The translations under genes were made by a program, and so were the position numbers. The notes beneath the pieces are model-generated. The model saw only the letters and a program-made list of their open reading frames with translations. It was not told the DNA's origin and searched no databases. Below, one piece after another: positions 33,250 through 44,239 of a stretch of 64,000 bases of DNA. This DNA comes from an uncultured Parabacteroides sp. (GTDB taxonomy: Bacteria > Bacteroidota > Bacteroidia > Bacteroidales > Tannerellaceae), in the NCBI GenBank assembly GCA_900541965.1, contig UQLN01000008.1:1-64000 (forward strand). The letters run 5' to 3'. Within the stretch, counting starts at the first letter, position 1. Each line of letters starts with the position of its first letter.

Positions 33250-33346
33250 AAAATATAAGGGAAATCATTTTGAGTATAGACCTACGTTATTTAGAGAAAC
33301 AATATTTGTACATTTGCGAAAATCAGATTTAGATTGGCAATAACAA

Positions 33347-34330
33347 ATGGAAGAAGAAGCAACAAAATATATCCGGCTTATAGAACTGGCGACCCAAGCG
33401 CCATCCGGACATAACACACAGCCTTGGATTTTTACTATTCAAGAGAATCAAATCACAATAGAACCGGACTTTTCCAGAACATTGCCAGTGGTTGACGGGA
33501 ATCACAGGGAATTATATATCAGCCTTGGATGTGCTATTGAAAATTTATGTATCGCTGCATCCGCCGCCGGCTACCAAACGAAAGTCGGGATTGCAACACG
33601 AAACGATACAGAACGGGTGATTCAAATTACTTTGCATAAAGCAACTGATGTGCAACCCTCTCCTTTGTTTCCTTTTATAGGAAAACGGCAAATGAACCGC
33701 CAGACATACAACGGAAACAAAATTCTGGACCTTTTCCTCGATAAATTGGAAACGGTCCAAACAGAAGCGGATACGCAACTTTACTTCTTTGAGAACGACA
33801 GTCCGCAATTTGAAGCATTAAGACCGTATATATTGGAGGGAAACAAGAGGCAAATGAACGACCAGGCATTCAAGGAAGAACTGAAATCATGGATGCGTTT
33901 CAATAAAAAGCATTCGGAAGCGACTCACGACGGATTAAGTTATGCCGTATTCGGTGCCCCCGACCTACCGGCATTTATTTCCAAAACAATTATGAGCTCC
34001 GTATTAAACAGTCGTATTCAAAACAAAGGAGATAACAAGAAAATAAACAGTTCCTCCCATTTCGTTCTTTTCACGACACGAAATAATTCCATCGAAAACT
34101 GGATTGCATCAGGAAGGACATTGCAACGTTTCCTGTTGACAGCAAGTAAAGAAGGAATAGCTTGTGCTTTTTTTAACCAACCTTGTGAAGTAAAAGAATT
34201 AGCGGATAAGATACAGGAGACATTTCCAATCAACAAAGAATACCCCATACTATTGTTACGCCTCGGATATGCAAAAGCCGCCCCTTATTCATCCAGAAGA
34301 AATGTTACAGATGTGATAAGGAACGGCTGA
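33347..34330 (+). CDS. Nitroreductase-family protein (Acg-like)
   Basis: A 327-residue protein of the nitroreductase superfamily in the long Acg/TM1586-like form. The N-terminus has the FMN-binding start LIELATQAPSGHNTQPWIF, and the C-terminal half repeats the fold (WIASGRTLQRFLLTASKEGIA and ILLRLGYA). Acg-like proteins may store or sequester FMN rather than reduce nitro compounds. It is a single gene with its own -7 box at 33309-33316 and the striking inverted repeats upstream, so it is probably tightly regulated. Confidence 0.85.
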   Translation: MEEEATKYIRLIELATQAPSGHNTQPWIFTIQENQITIEPDFSRTLPVVDGNHRELYISLGCAIENLCIAASAAGYQTKVGIATRNDTERVIQITLHKATDVQPSPLFPFIGKRQMNRQTYNGNKILDLFLDKLETVQTEADTQLYFFENDSPQFEALRPYILEGNKRQMNDQAFKEELKSWMRFNKKHSEATHDGLSYAVFGAPDLPAFISKTIMSSVLNSRIQNKGDNKKINSSSHFVLFTTRNNSIENWIASGRTLQRFLLTASKEGIACAFFNQPCEVKELADKIQETFPINKEYPILLLRLGYAKAAPYSSRRNVTDVIRNG

Positions 34331-34361
34331 CCAGTTAACGCAAGTTTTTATAGTCAGGGTA

Positions 34362-35762
<1,401 letters not shown>

Positions 35763-35846
35763 AGCACTTGTATTTTAATGTCTACTCAATAATAAAACCG
35801 GATAGAGAAAGAATTGTTTATGAAAAACTTACTTATCCAAACAGAC

Positions 35847-36755
35847 TTATTCTATCGGAATACATATTTCCGTCAGCAAATCTTCAGGAAGGGTATTACA
35901 GGGGTCATTCAAATAACGTTCGTAGCTGGGTTCATCCCGGAAGGTATAGCCCAACTGCGGTATTTTCTGCGCATAAATCGTATCATAAACCATACCTAAG
36001 TGTTCATAGGCTCCCTTATATAGGAACGTGGCATAACGTCCTGCCGGAATCTGCCGTGCTCCTACTTCCCCTTTTGGTTCCGCCGACTGCGGCAATACCA
36101 TGCAAACGTCCGTACGTAACTTTTCCGGAGCGGTTACTTTCGGGTCGTCATAATAAATACAAAGCGGACTGGGGTCACCCATCGGCAACTTATTTTCGAT
36201 AACGTAACCTATCAGCCTTTTCCATGTCCCGCCATAATCATTCAAACGATAATCACCTGTCAGGCGGATATAAATCACGTCTCTTGCCGGAATCTCTTTT
36301 ACTTCGGTTTGCAACTGCAAATCCGGTCCTATTTTTTCTGGTCTCATAATTGTGTACGCTTTATTGTTTCTATATTCATTCGGTGAAATAGAATAGAACT
36401 GCCGGAAAGTTTTCGACAAAGAAGAAGGTGCACCATACCCTACCCTGTAAGCAATCTCACTGATAGACAAATCCGTGTAACGAAGCAACCGGGCTGCAGT
36501 CTCGATCCTTGTCCGCACGATAAATGTCCCGAGAGGTTCCCCCAGAAATGCGCTCATGACCCGGTGAAAATGATAGGGTGAGAAATTGGAAATCTCGGCA
36601 AGCCGGTTCAAATCGATATTCTCTCCCAAATGATTATTCACATATTCAATCACCAGGTTTACCCGCTTCAGGTATTCTTCTCTTGTAGATGTTCTTTGTT
36701 GCATATTCTTATACTGTTTCACCGGACAAAGATAACAGGACATTCCACCGGTCAC
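35847..36755 (-). CDS. AraC-type regulator with C-terminal GyrI-like domain
   Basis: A 302-residue Rob/SoxS-type regulator. The AraC double HTH is N-terminal (VIEYVNNHLGENIDLNRLAE, FSPYHFHRVMSAFLGEPLGT, IAYRVGYGAPSSLSKTFRQF; about residues 30-130), and residues about 145-302 are a GyrI-like small-molecule-binding domain. These proteins sense drugs or other ligands. The 23 codons before MQQRTSTREEYLKRVNL look unlike the family, so the true start may be at 36701. No target gene is obvious. Confidence 0.87.
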   Translation of the reverse strand: MTGGMSCYLCPVKQYKNMQQRTSTREEYLKRVNLVIEYVNNHLGENIDLNRLAEISNFSPYHFHRVMSAFLGEPLGTFIVRTRIETAARLLRYTDLSISEIAYRVGYGAPSSLSKTFRQFYSISPNEYRNNKAYTIMRPEKIGPDLQLQTEVKEIPARDVIYIRLTGDYRLNDYGGTWKRLIGYVIENKLPMGDPSPLCIYYDDPKVTAPEKLRTDVCMVLPQSAEPKGEVGARQIPAGRYATFLYKGAYEHLGMVYDTIYAQKIPQLGYTFRDEPSYERYLNDPCNTLPEDLLTEICIPIE

Positions 36756-36803
36756 TTTTCCAATCTTGCTAACTTATAAAAAGGTACTATGACAGATAAC
36801 AAA

Positions 36804-36858
36804 AACGGGCACAGAATTTTGCAGACTTATTTCACATCTGCCAATCTCTGTGCCCGTT
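36804..36858 (-). terminator. Terminator downstream of the CobD-like gene
   Basis: A 12-bp perfect stem (AACGGGCACAGA 36804-36815 with its partner 36847-36858) and a smaller inner stem (GCAGA 36821-36825 with TCTGC 36837-36841). It lies after the end of the CobD-like gene on the minus strand. Confidence 0.7.
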
Positions 36859-36919
36859 TATTTTCCTGTAGAGAGTTCTGACAACTTTCTCTTACAGCGG
36901 TTTATACTTTCAAACGCTT

Positions 36920-37948
36920 TTACTGCTTAGCAAGCCATTCGCGTATCGCTTCTATCAACTGTTCATTTTCATTCTTCGTTTGAGTAGAGAGGCGAATATA
37001 GGTTTCATCCAATCCACGGAAGTTGGAGGCATCGCGAATCAGTATGTTATAATTGTCCCATAAATACTGCTTCAAATCAGCAGCCGTTCCTTTTCTCAGA
37101 CGAACCAGGAAGAAAGTGGTAGCGGTAGGCAAAACTTCCAAACCATCCAATTTGGTAAGCTGATAAATAAAATCTGCCGTTTCGCGTTGCCATTTACGGA
37201 TAGGCAGGGTAAACTGAGCCGGATGTATCAGGATATATTTGCTCGCTTCTATTGCGATTGCATTGATAGACCAGGGAATAATATATTTACTGATTTCCTC
37301 TATCTTTTCAGGGCTGGCAACAATATACCCCACACGCAACCCCGGAATATTATAAGCCTTCGATATGGACTGTACCAATATCAGATTCGGATTATTCTTT
37401 ATATCGGAGGGCTTAAGCATTTCTTCCGTTGTAAAAGAGACGTATGCCTGGTCTATAATAAAAGTTGTCTGACGGTTGCCCGCTATCATTCTCAACAACT
37501 CGATACGATGTATCAGTTTTCCATCCGGATTATTCGGATTACAGAGCCAACAGAAATCCTGTCCTTCAAAAGAAACTTCCGAAAGGTCTTCTCCCGTCGA
37601 GAAGAAAGAGATTTCGTGCTCATGTAAACGGCAGGCATCTTCATACTCTGAAAAAGAAGGAACAGCAATAAAAGATTTGGCCTTTTTCCACGCCTGAGCC
37701 AACAGATAAAAAGCGGTGATAGAACCGTTGGTCACAACAATATTCTCTTCTTTTATTTCATAACGGCGCGCCAACAATCGTTTCACCGAAGCTGCATCCG
37801 GTTCCGGATAACGGGTTAGCTTGTCAAACTGACTGTTCAGATGTTCCTGAAGTTTTTCCAGATTGGCACCATGCCAAACATTAGAACTGAAGTTTATTTT
37901 CACCTCATTCTGCGAATTGTAAAAATCATCGCCGTGTCCGAATAACAT
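36920..37948 (-). CDS. CobD-like PLP aminotransferase/decarboxylase
   Basis: A 342-residue class I/II aminotransferase-fold enzyme. It starts with MLFGHGDDFYNSQNEVKINF, a start typical of threonine-phosphate decarboxylase CobD of cobamide synthesis. It contains NPNNPDGK (substrate binding), FIIDQAYVSF, and the PLP lysine in SISKAYNIPGLRVGYI. Histidinol-phosphate aminotransferase HisC is a close relative, but no his genes lie here. No other cobamide genes are adjacent, so the assignment to B12 synthesis is an inference. Confidence 0.78.
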   Translation of the reverse strand: MLFGHGDDFYNSQNEVKINFSSNVWHGANLEKLQEHLNSQFDKLTRYPEPDAASVKRLLARRYEIKEENIVVTNGSITAFYLLAQAWKKAKSFIAVPSFSEYEDACRLHEHEISFFSTGEDLSEVSFEGQDFCWLCNPNNPDGKLIHRIELLRMIAGNRQTTFIIDQAYVSFTTEEMLKPSDIKNNPNLILVQSISKAYNIPGLRVGYIVASPEKIEEISKYIIPWSINAIAIEASKYILIHPAQFTLPIRKWQRETADFIYQLTKLDGLEVLPTATTFFLVRLRKGTAADLKQYLWDNYNILIRDASNFRGLDETYIRLSTQTKNENEQLIEAIREWLAKQ

Positions 37949-38024
37949 ATGAATAATGTATTTTAGTAAATAATATTTTATTAATAGATGGACAAAGATA
38001 CATATCTTTTCCGATAAGAAAAGC

Positions 38025-41003
38025 CTACATCAACGCTTTGTAAATCGTATCCTGTATACGGGTCCGGATGTCCAGCGAACTCAATTTGTTATTGGCACGC
38101 GTAGGATTTACCCGGTTAGACAGAAAAATATAAATCATTTGATTATCCGGGTCTACCCAAAAACAAGTCCCGGTATACCCTGTATGCCCATAAACCGACG
38201 GAGGCGCCAATGTGCCGCAAGTAGAAGTGCGCGGATTACCGACCAAAGGCTTATCGAACCCCAATCCCCTGTGCGACGTCGGACTTTTACTCTGTGTAAA
38301 CAGCCGGCTTGTTTCGGCCGACAGATAGCGTTCGTCTCCATAAACCCCTAAATTCAGATACAACTGAAGTATTTTAGCCAGGTCGTTTGCGTTCGAGAAC
38401 AATCCGGCATTTCCGGAAACCCCTCCCTGAAAAGCGGCCGCTTCATCGTGCACATACCCCCGGAGCTGCTGATGACGGACAAAACGATCGTTTTCTGTCG
38501 GTACAATCCGTGAAGTATCCATCCTGTGCAACGGATTGTAAGCGGTATGCCAGGCACCCAGCGGACGGAAAAAATCCGTGTCCAGCAGACTGTCCATCGG
38601 CTGGTTTATCTGTTTTTCCACCATCATCTTCAAAAGGATAAAATTGATACAGCTATATTTGAACTTTCCCCGGTTTCTTAATTTAGAATCTTTTATTTCT
38701 TTGATAATCGAATCTTTAAAAGAAGTGTTCAAATAAAAATCGCGCGCCACCTCGGTGGTAAACCCCGGCTTTTTCTTATTGGAAACCAAACCGGGAAGAT
38801 AGGCGACGTCTTCCCTTACATAAGTCTTTCCGTCAAACTGAACCGGATGGGCCGCATCTTTCACACGGCTGTATAAACTGCCTGTATAGCTATCCTTATC
38901 CATCGCATCCAGATAAAAATTAATTGAAGGGGTCAATCCGGACTGGTGATATAACAATTCCTTTATATTCAAATCTTTTTTATCCGAAGATTTCAGTTCC
39001 GGTACAAATTCAGAAATTTTACTGTTTAACGAGAATTTTTTCCGATCGTAAGCTTTCATCACAGCGAGCAACGTTCCGGTAGCCTTTGAAGAAGAGGCCA
39101 AATCATACACGGCATCATTATCTACCGGTTGCGAACCGCTATAATCAAAATAACCGAAAGATTTATCATAAATAACCATTCCGTTTTTAGCGACCAACAC
39201 CTGACAACCGGGATAAGCCTGCTTATCCAAGCCTTCCTGCACAATCGAATCGATTTCATTCAAGCGAACGGCATTCAGGCCGACCTCCTCCGGTTCATGG
39301 TATCCCAAACGCGTCTTTTCCGTAAAAATTCCGGTCCCGGCAAAATACAGACCGGGGATAGATACCGGAAGTTTACCTTTTGCCGCAACTCCGCCAAATA
39401 TCATCTGTGCAGCATATTCCTGTGCCAGAGGAGTCATCTCATAGCCCATTATAACAGCTTTTGCTTTTTCTACCGTTTGCTTATATTCCTTGGCAAAATA
39501 AGGCAACGTGAAAAAAGCAAGAATCAGCTCTTTCTTTTCCGCCAGTTTACGCAAAGCCGGATTTTCCGGAATACGGACGGTATGCACACTACAGATAATC
39601 CGGTCATATCCCTCCAGTTTCTTATAAACCTGCTGAACCTGTGCAGCCGTTGCCGTACGGGAAATACTGAAACAGGCAACCGTATCATAGCGGTTCACCA
39701 TCGTTTGAAAGCTATTTCCTACCGCATCGCCAATCGAAAGGACAGCCGTATTCTTTTTGCCCAACTGCTTTAACGGCAGCAGGTCGTTTTCATTTTTCAA
39801 CAGAGTAATTGCTTCCGAATTTAATTTGGCAGCAAGCCAGGCGGCATGGGGAGAATTCAAACGCCCGGAAAGCCCTTTGAGTTCAACCGGCTTATAATGA
39901 TTCAATCCGGCAATATACTTATACTGTAATATTTTCAGGCATTTCGCTTCAATATCTTCCAGATTCAGGATACCATCTTCTATCGCTTCTTTTACCGCAG
40001 CAAAATCAGTAAACGGTGCTGCCGGAGCAAGCAAAATATCATTTCCTGCCAGCAGAGCTTTGACTGACGGGTTATCCGATTTATTGGAAGTCGCCCCCTT
40101 CATCGCCAGGGCATCAGTAAAACAAAGACCGGAAAATTGAAGTTCCTTTTTTAATAAACCCGTCACAATCGGTTCAGATAAAGAAGAAGGACGATTCGTT
40201 TTGTCCAGAGCCGGTACATAAAGATGCCCGGTCATCACTCCCGCAAAGCCTTCCTGAATATAACGTTTGAAAGGATAGAGTTCCACACTGTCCAAACGGG
40301 CCCTGTCATGGTAAACAGCCGGAAGCGTATTATGTGAGTCTTCCGAAGTATCGCCATGTCCGGGAAAATGCTTGGCTACAGATAGGATGCCATTCTCTTC
40401 CAGTCCTTTTGCATACGCGATTCCCTTATCTGCAACAGCCGCCGGGCTTTCACCAAAAGAACGGATACCGATTACCGGATTATCCGTATTACTGTTCACA
40501 TCTATATCCGGTGCAAAATTGATATGGATACCCATCTCTTTACACTGTCGTGCTACTTCGCGGCCATATTCGGTAATCAGGTTATTATCTTCGATAGCTC
40601 CCAGCATCATATTTTTCGGAAACCGTGTTGTTCCGCTCAGGCGCATGGACAATCCCCATTCTCCATCCAATGAAATCAGCAAAGGAACCTTAGATGATTG
40701 TTGTGCCCTGTTCGTTACGAGCGCCTGGGTTTCGGGATCTCCTTTATGGAAAAGGATACCTCCTATTTTAATTTCATCAATATAGCGTTTTAACCGCTGC
40801 ATATTCCGGTTATCATCCTTCGGATTAAGAATGATCATGAACAACTGCCCGATACGTTCGTCATTGCTCATCGAGTCGAACACGGAATCTACCCAATGAT
40901 TCATCTTCTCTTTGTCTACTGAACGATACATATTGGGAACGATTTCACTTTTCCCGTAAAGTGAACAAATGCAGCATAAAAACAGGATATATATCTTTTT
41001 CAT
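38025..41003 (-). CDS. Fusion of GH3 (NagZ-like) and serine beta-lactamase-like domains
   Basis: A protein of about 992 residues with a signal peptide (MKKIYILFLCCICSLYGKSE). The start at 41003 is chosen so the signal is N-terminal. Residues about 30-390 are a GH3 beta-N-acetylhexosaminidase domain with KHFPGHGDTSEDSHNTLP, the NagZ loop. About 390-560 is a GH3 C-terminal domain, and about 570-990 a class C beta-lactamase/esterase fold with SSSK (Ser-x-x-Lys nucleophile). The YxN motif appears as KYSCINF. Such fusions are known in Bacteroidetes and probably trim peptidoglycan fragments in the periplasm. Confidence 0.88.
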   Translation of the reverse strand: MKKIYILFLCCICSLYGKSEIVPNMYRSVDKEKMNHWVDSVFDSMSNDERIGQLFMIILNPKDDNRNMQRLKRYIDEIKIGGILFHKGDPETQALVTNRAQQSSKVPLLISLDGEWGLSMRLSGTTRFPKNMMLGAIEDNNLITEYGREVARQCKEMGIHINFAPDIDVNSNTDNPVIGIRSFGESPAAVADKGIAYAKGLEENGILSVAKHFPGHGDTSEDSHNTLPAVYHDRARLDSVELYPFKRYIQEGFAGVMTGHLYVPALDKTNRPSSLSEPIVTGLLKKELQFSGLCFTDALAMKGATSNKSDNPSVKALLAGNDILLAPAAPFTDFAAVKEAIEDGILNLEDIEAKCLKILQYKYIAGLNHYKPVELKGLSGRLNSPHAAWLAAKLNSEAITLLKNENDLLPLKQLGKKNTAVLSIGDAVGNSFQTMVNRYDTVACFSISRTATAAQVQQVYKKLEGYDRIICSVHTVRIPENPALRKLAEKKELILAFFTLPYFAKEYKQTVEKAKAVIMGYEMTPLAQEYAAQMIFGGVAAKGKLPVSIPGLYFAGTGIFTEKTRLGYHEPEEVGLNAVRLNEIDSIVQEGLDKQAYPGCQVLVAKNGMVIYDKSFGYFDYSGSQPVDNDAVYDLASSSKATGTLLAVMKAYDRKKFSLNSKISEFVPELKSSDKKDLNIKELLYHQSGLTPSINFYLDAMDKDSYTGSLYSRVKDAAHPVQFDGKTYVREDVAYLPGLVSNKKKPGFTTEVARDFYLNTSFKDSIIKEIKDSKLRNRGKFKYSCINFILLKMMVEKQINQPMDSLLDTDFFRPLGAWHTAYNPLHRMDTSRIVPTENDRFVRHQQLRGYVHDEAAAFQGGVSGNAGLFSNANDLAKILQLYLNLGVYGDERYLSAETSRLFTQSKSPTSHRGLGFDKPLVGNPRTSTCGTLAPPSVYGHTGYTGTCFWVDPDNQMIYIFLSNRVNPTRANNKLSSLDIRTRIQDTIYKALM

Positions 41004-41175
41004 TTTATTTTCGAGTATAAAAACAGTCCAAATATAACGAAAAAACAAATCCTCCCTACTTGCGTATCAAATATTTATTTCGTTACTTTGCAGCCGCTTT
41101 ACGTAATCTCTGTCGGGACAAAGTAGCCCGTTATATTGCGTTTCATTAAATATTACAATTAAAAAGCTATAAACA

Positions 41176-41523
41176 ATGGATTTAATTAAAGTTGTAGAAG
41201 AAGCGTTTGCTACAAAGAAGGAACATCCTTCTTTCAAGAGTGGTGACACGATTACAGTAGCTTACCGTATCAAAGAAGGTAACAAAGAACGTATTCAGCA
41301 GTACAGAGGCGTTGTTATCCGTATTTCAGGACACGGTGACAAAAAACGTTTCACTGTTCGCAAAATGTCTGAAAACGTTGGTGTGGAAAGAATTTTCCCG
41401 ATCGAATCACCGTTCATCGAAAGCATCACTGTTAACAAACTTGGTAAAGTACGTCGCGCTAAATTGTATTACCTGCGTGCACTTACCGGTAAGAAAGCAA
41501 GAATCAAAGAAAGAAGAAGCTAA
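41176..41523 (+). CDS. rplS: Ribosomal protein L19
   Basis: A 116-residue protein with all the marks of L19: FKSGDTITVAYRIKEGNKER, QQYRGVVIRISGHG, VGVERIFPIESPFIESI and the basic end ALTGKKARIKERRS. It binds at the 30S-50S interface. It stands alone, divergent from the GH3 gene, with a strong terminator after it. The leader (about 41095-41175) contains a small stem CGGG-N9-CCCG at about 41112-41128 that might be an autoregulatory site. Shadow frames over this gene are not real. Confidence 0.97.
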   Translation: MDLIKVVEEAFATKKEHPSFKSGDTITVAYRIKEGNKERIQQYRGVVIRISGHGDKKRFTVRKMSENVGVERIFPIESPFIESITVNKLGKVRRAKLYYLRALTGKKARIKERRS

Positions 41524-41545
41524 TATTCTTCGGTTCTATTGCCAT

Positions 41546-41578
41546 AAAAAAGAGGGAGCTTTTCGTTCCCTCTTTTTT
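41546..41578 (+). terminator. Terminator of rplS
   Basis: A strong hairpin: AAAAAAGAGGGA (41546-41557) pairs with TCCCTCTTTTTT (41567-41578), ending in a T-run. Confidence 0.85.
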
Positions 41579-41659
41579 GTTTCTATAAACAGCCTTCTGA
41601 TTATTTATTTTTTACCGGAACATACTCTTAAAAAAACACGGGCTATTTTTATTTTCCTC

Positions 41660-41842
41660 CCGTATAAATCTATTCACGAGACGGTATCGGACTCAAAAAC
41701 TTATGGGGCTGTACCGGATGCAGTAAGCAGTCTGAAAGCAATTTTGGCACAAAACAGTGTAATGCCTGTCGATGTCATTGCCAAACTGGAAAGTATCGAG
41801 GAAAGCCTCCGCTATTTCAAATGGATTTTAGCAGAAGAATAG
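41660..41842 (+). other. Coding-like fragment between rplS and the MBL gene
   Basis: An open stretch reads TYGAVPDAVSSLKAILAQN and then VIAKLESIEESLRYFKWILAEE before a stop. The amino-acid mix is that of a real helical protein end, but there is no good start codon and the upstream part of the frame is only the shadow of rplS. It may be the tail of a decayed gene, or a small gene starting at a non-ATG codon. I cannot assign a family. Confidence 0.3.
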
Positions 41843-41886
41843 ATTTTTATAGTATTTGTTAATACAATCACACTGCCAAAGAATCA

Positions 41887-41894
41887 TATCTTTG
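41887..41894 (+). promoter_or_regulatory. -7 promoter box of the MBL-fold gene
   Basis: TATCTTTG, about 50 bp before the ATG at 41944. Confidence 0.5.
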
Positions 41895-41943
41895 CACAAC
41901 AAGAAAGGCCCTGTCGGTGTTTTGTTCATAAAAAGAAACAGAT

Positions 41944-42666
41944 ATGAGACTTACGTATATTTATCACAGTGGTTTTGCTATCGAAGCAGACGGTTATGCC
42001 GTTCTTATCGATTATTTCAAGGATACAGGCAAATCTCCGGACAAAGGTTTCGTACACGAAGATATCTTAAACCGGGCAGGTACTTTATATGTGCTATCCT
42101 CCCATTTTCATCCGGATCATTTCAACGCCGAAGTCCTCCAATGGAAAAAATATAAGAAAGATATAGTCTATATCTTCTCCAAAGATATTCTGAAACGGCA
42201 CCGGGCGACAAAAGAGGATGCCATTTACCTGAAAAAAGGGGATGTCTATGAAGACCATAACCTGCATATCGAGGCTTTCGGTTCCACCGATGTCGGGATA
42301 TCCTTCCTGATTAAAGCTGAGGACAAGCTTATCTTCCATGCCGGCGACCTGAACAACTGGCATTGGAAAGACGAATCGACCCAAAAAGAAGTAACGGATG
42401 CGGAAAAAGCCTATCTGAAAGAACTGGACGACCTGACAAAACGGACCACCGAGCTGGATTTGGCCATGTTTCCGGTCGACCCGCGTATCGGAACAGACTT
42501 TATGCGAGGAGCCCAACAGTTTATAGACCGGATAAAAACAAGTATATTTGTACCTATGCATTTCTGGGAACGTCCCAGTGACGTAGTTGTATTCGGTCCA
42601 TATGCCGAATCAAAAGGAACCCGTTATGTTTTACTATCCATCCCGGGAGAAGGTACTGATTTTTAA
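41944..42666 (+). CDS. MBL-fold metallo-hydrolase (UlaG-like)
   Basis: A 240-residue metallo-beta-lactamase-fold protein. The metal motif appears as SSHFHPDHFN (about residues 57-66, HxHxDH), followed by IFHAGDLNNWHW (about 130) and VPMHFWERP near the end. The fold fits hydrolases of the UlaG/RomA group, whose substrates vary. It is followed at 26 bp by a VOC-fold gene in the same direction, with which it may form an operon. Substrate unknown. Confidence 0.83.
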   Translation: MRLTYIYHSGFAIEADGYAVLIDYFKDTGKSPDKGFVHEDILNRAGTLYVLSSHFHPDHFNAEVLQWKKYKKDIVYIFSKDILKRHRATKEDAIYLKKGDVYEDHNLHIEAFGSTDVGISFLIKAEDKLIFHAGDLNNWHWKDESTQKEVTDAEKAYLKELDDLTKRTTELDLAMFPVDPRIGTDFMRGAQQFIDRIKTSIFVPMHFWERPSDVVVFGPYAESKGTRYVLLSIPGEGTDF

Positions 42667-42692
42667 ACCAATCATAATTAAACACAAGACTT

Positions 42693-43070
42693 ATGGAAAT
42701 AAAAAGCAGATTTGATCATTTCAATATCAACGTACTCGACCTTGAGAGAAGCATTGCATTCTACGATAAAGCGTTGGGACTGAAGGAACATCACCGGAAA
42801 GAAGCCGCAGACGGTTCATTCATCCTGGTATACCTGACCGACAATGCCACCGGTTTCTTATTGGAACTGACCTGGCTCAGAGACCGTACCGAAGCCTATG
42901 AACTGGGAGACAATGAAAGTCATTTATGTTTCCGGGTAGCCGGCAATTACGATGAAATCCGTGAGTACCATCGTGAACAAGATTTTATCTGTTTTGAAAA
43001 CAAGGAAATGGGCTTGTATTTCATCAATGACCCAGACGATTACTGGATTGAGATATTGCCAGTCAAATGA
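42693..43070 (+). CDS. VOC-family protein (lactoylglutathione lyase-like)
   Basis: A 125-residue protein of the vicinal oxygen chelate fold: FDHFNINVLDLERSIAFYDKALG at the start and FINDPDDYWIEILPVK at the end, with His and Glu residues placed as metal ligands (His9, Glu118 by count). The pattern is of glyoxalase I, although Bacteroidales lack glutathione in general, so the actual substrate is uncertain. It follows the MBL-fold gene by 26 bp; an MBL and a VOC enzyme together recall a glyoxalase I/II pair. Confidence 0.82.
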   Translation: MEIKSRFDHFNINVLDLERSIAFYDKALGLKEHHRKEAADGSFILVYLTDNATGFLLELTWLRDRTEAYELGDNESHLCFRVAGNYDEIREYHREQDFICFENKEMGLYFINDPDDYWIEILPVK

Positions 43071-43143
43071 CGGGAACAGGTAACAGATGTCTTTTATTTT
43101 CGTTTTTTTTGATGAAAATCATTGCAACTAACCATATTCCTCT

Positions 43144-43151
43144 TATATTTG
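43144..43151 (+). promoter_or_regulatory. -7 promoter box of the ROK kinase gene
   Basis: TATATTTG, 42 bp before the ATG at 43194. Confidence 0.55.
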
Positions 43152-43193
43152 CTTTCCAGAAAAAAGAATCATTATTAATCTAAAGATAAAATC

Positions 43194-44156
43194 ATGGAGA
43201 AGCCTTATGTAGTAGGTATCGATATAGGCGGTACCAATTCGGTTTTCGGCGTAGTAGACGCAAGAGGTTCAATTTTGTATAGCGGTTCTATTAAAACCGG
43301 TAAATATACTGATATAAATGAGTATGTAGCAGAATTATCTAAAGGGCTGAAGCAGGTTATCGAACAGGCAGGTGGTCCTGATAAGATAAAAGGTATTGGT
43401 GTAGGAGCTCCTAACGGTAATTTCTTTAACGGATGTATCGAGTTCGCGCCGAATCTTCCTTGGGAAGGTAAAATTCCTTTGGCTCAAATGATTAGCGAAG
43501 CATTAGACGGAATACCCGTTGCTTTGACAAATGATGCGAATGCTGCCGCTATCGGTGAAATGACTTATGGTGCTGCACGTGGAATGAAAGATTTTATCGT
43601 TATTACCTTGGGTACAGGTGTTGGTAGCGGTATAGTAATCGGAGGTAACCTGGTGTATGGTCATGACGGATTTGCCGGTGAATTAGGCCACGTTATTGTT
43701 CGTCGTAACAACGGACGCTTGTGTGGTTGCGGCCGTCATGGTTGTTTGGAAGCATATACTTCAGCTACAGGTGTAGCACGTACAGCCCGTGAATATCTGG
43801 AAATCCGTAAGGAAGACAGTATCCTTCGTGAACTTGATCCGGATGAAATCACTTCTAAAGATGTATATGATGCAGCAATGAAGAACGATAAAATCGCTCT
43901 TGAAATCTTTGAAGCTACCGGTACTATGCTGGGTGAAGCGTTCGCTGATTTCGTTGCATTCTCAAGTCCTGAAGCTATCATCCTCTTCGGTGGTCTTACC
44001 AAAGCCGGCGATTTGATTATGAAACCAATCAAAGAGGCAATGGACAAGAATATGCTGAAAGTATTCGAAGGCAAAACAAAATTACTTTTCTCTCAATTAA
44101 AAGAAAGCGATGCTGCCGTATTAGGAGCAAGCGCACTGGGTTGGGAAGTAAAATAA
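43194..44156 (+). CDS. ROK-family glucokinase
   Basis: A 320-residue ROK kinase. The phosphate-1 motif VGIDIGGTNSVFGVVD (residues 7-22) binds ATP, DANAAAIGE contains the catalytic Asp, and the zinc-binding ROK signature GHVIVRRNNGRLCGCGRHGC, then LEAY (about 170-193) is complete. It phosphorylates glucose or a related hexose in the cytoplasm; a fine specificity such as N-acetylmannosamine cannot be excluded. Codon use is that of a highly expressed gene, and it has its own promoter. Confidence 0.9.
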   Translation: MEKPYVVGIDIGGTNSVFGVVDARGSILYSGSIKTGKYTDINEYVAELSKGLKQVIEQAGGPDKIKGIGVGAPNGNFFNGCIEFAPNLPWEGKIPLAQMISEALDGIPVALTNDANAAAIGEMTYGAARGMKDFIVITLGTGVGSGIVIGGNLVYGHDGFAGELGHVIVRRNNGRLCGCGRHGCLEAYTSATGVARTAREYLEIRKEDSILRELDPDEITSKDVYDAAMKNDKIALEIFEATGTMLGEAFADFVAFSSPEAIILFGGLTKAGDLIMKPIKEAMDKNMLKVFEGKTKLLFSQLKESDAAVLGASALGWEVK

Positions 44157-44239
44157 AAGATTACATTTTAATTTCATTTCAGGCACGGATTATGCAGGAT
44201 TCATATCCTATAATTCGTGTCTGTTTTATTTTCAACTTT

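Noticed and set aside
41312..41659. First part of a 176-codon frame over rplS
   Set aside because: This part is an out-of-frame shadow of the ribosomal protein gene; only the tail after 41660 looks protein-like.
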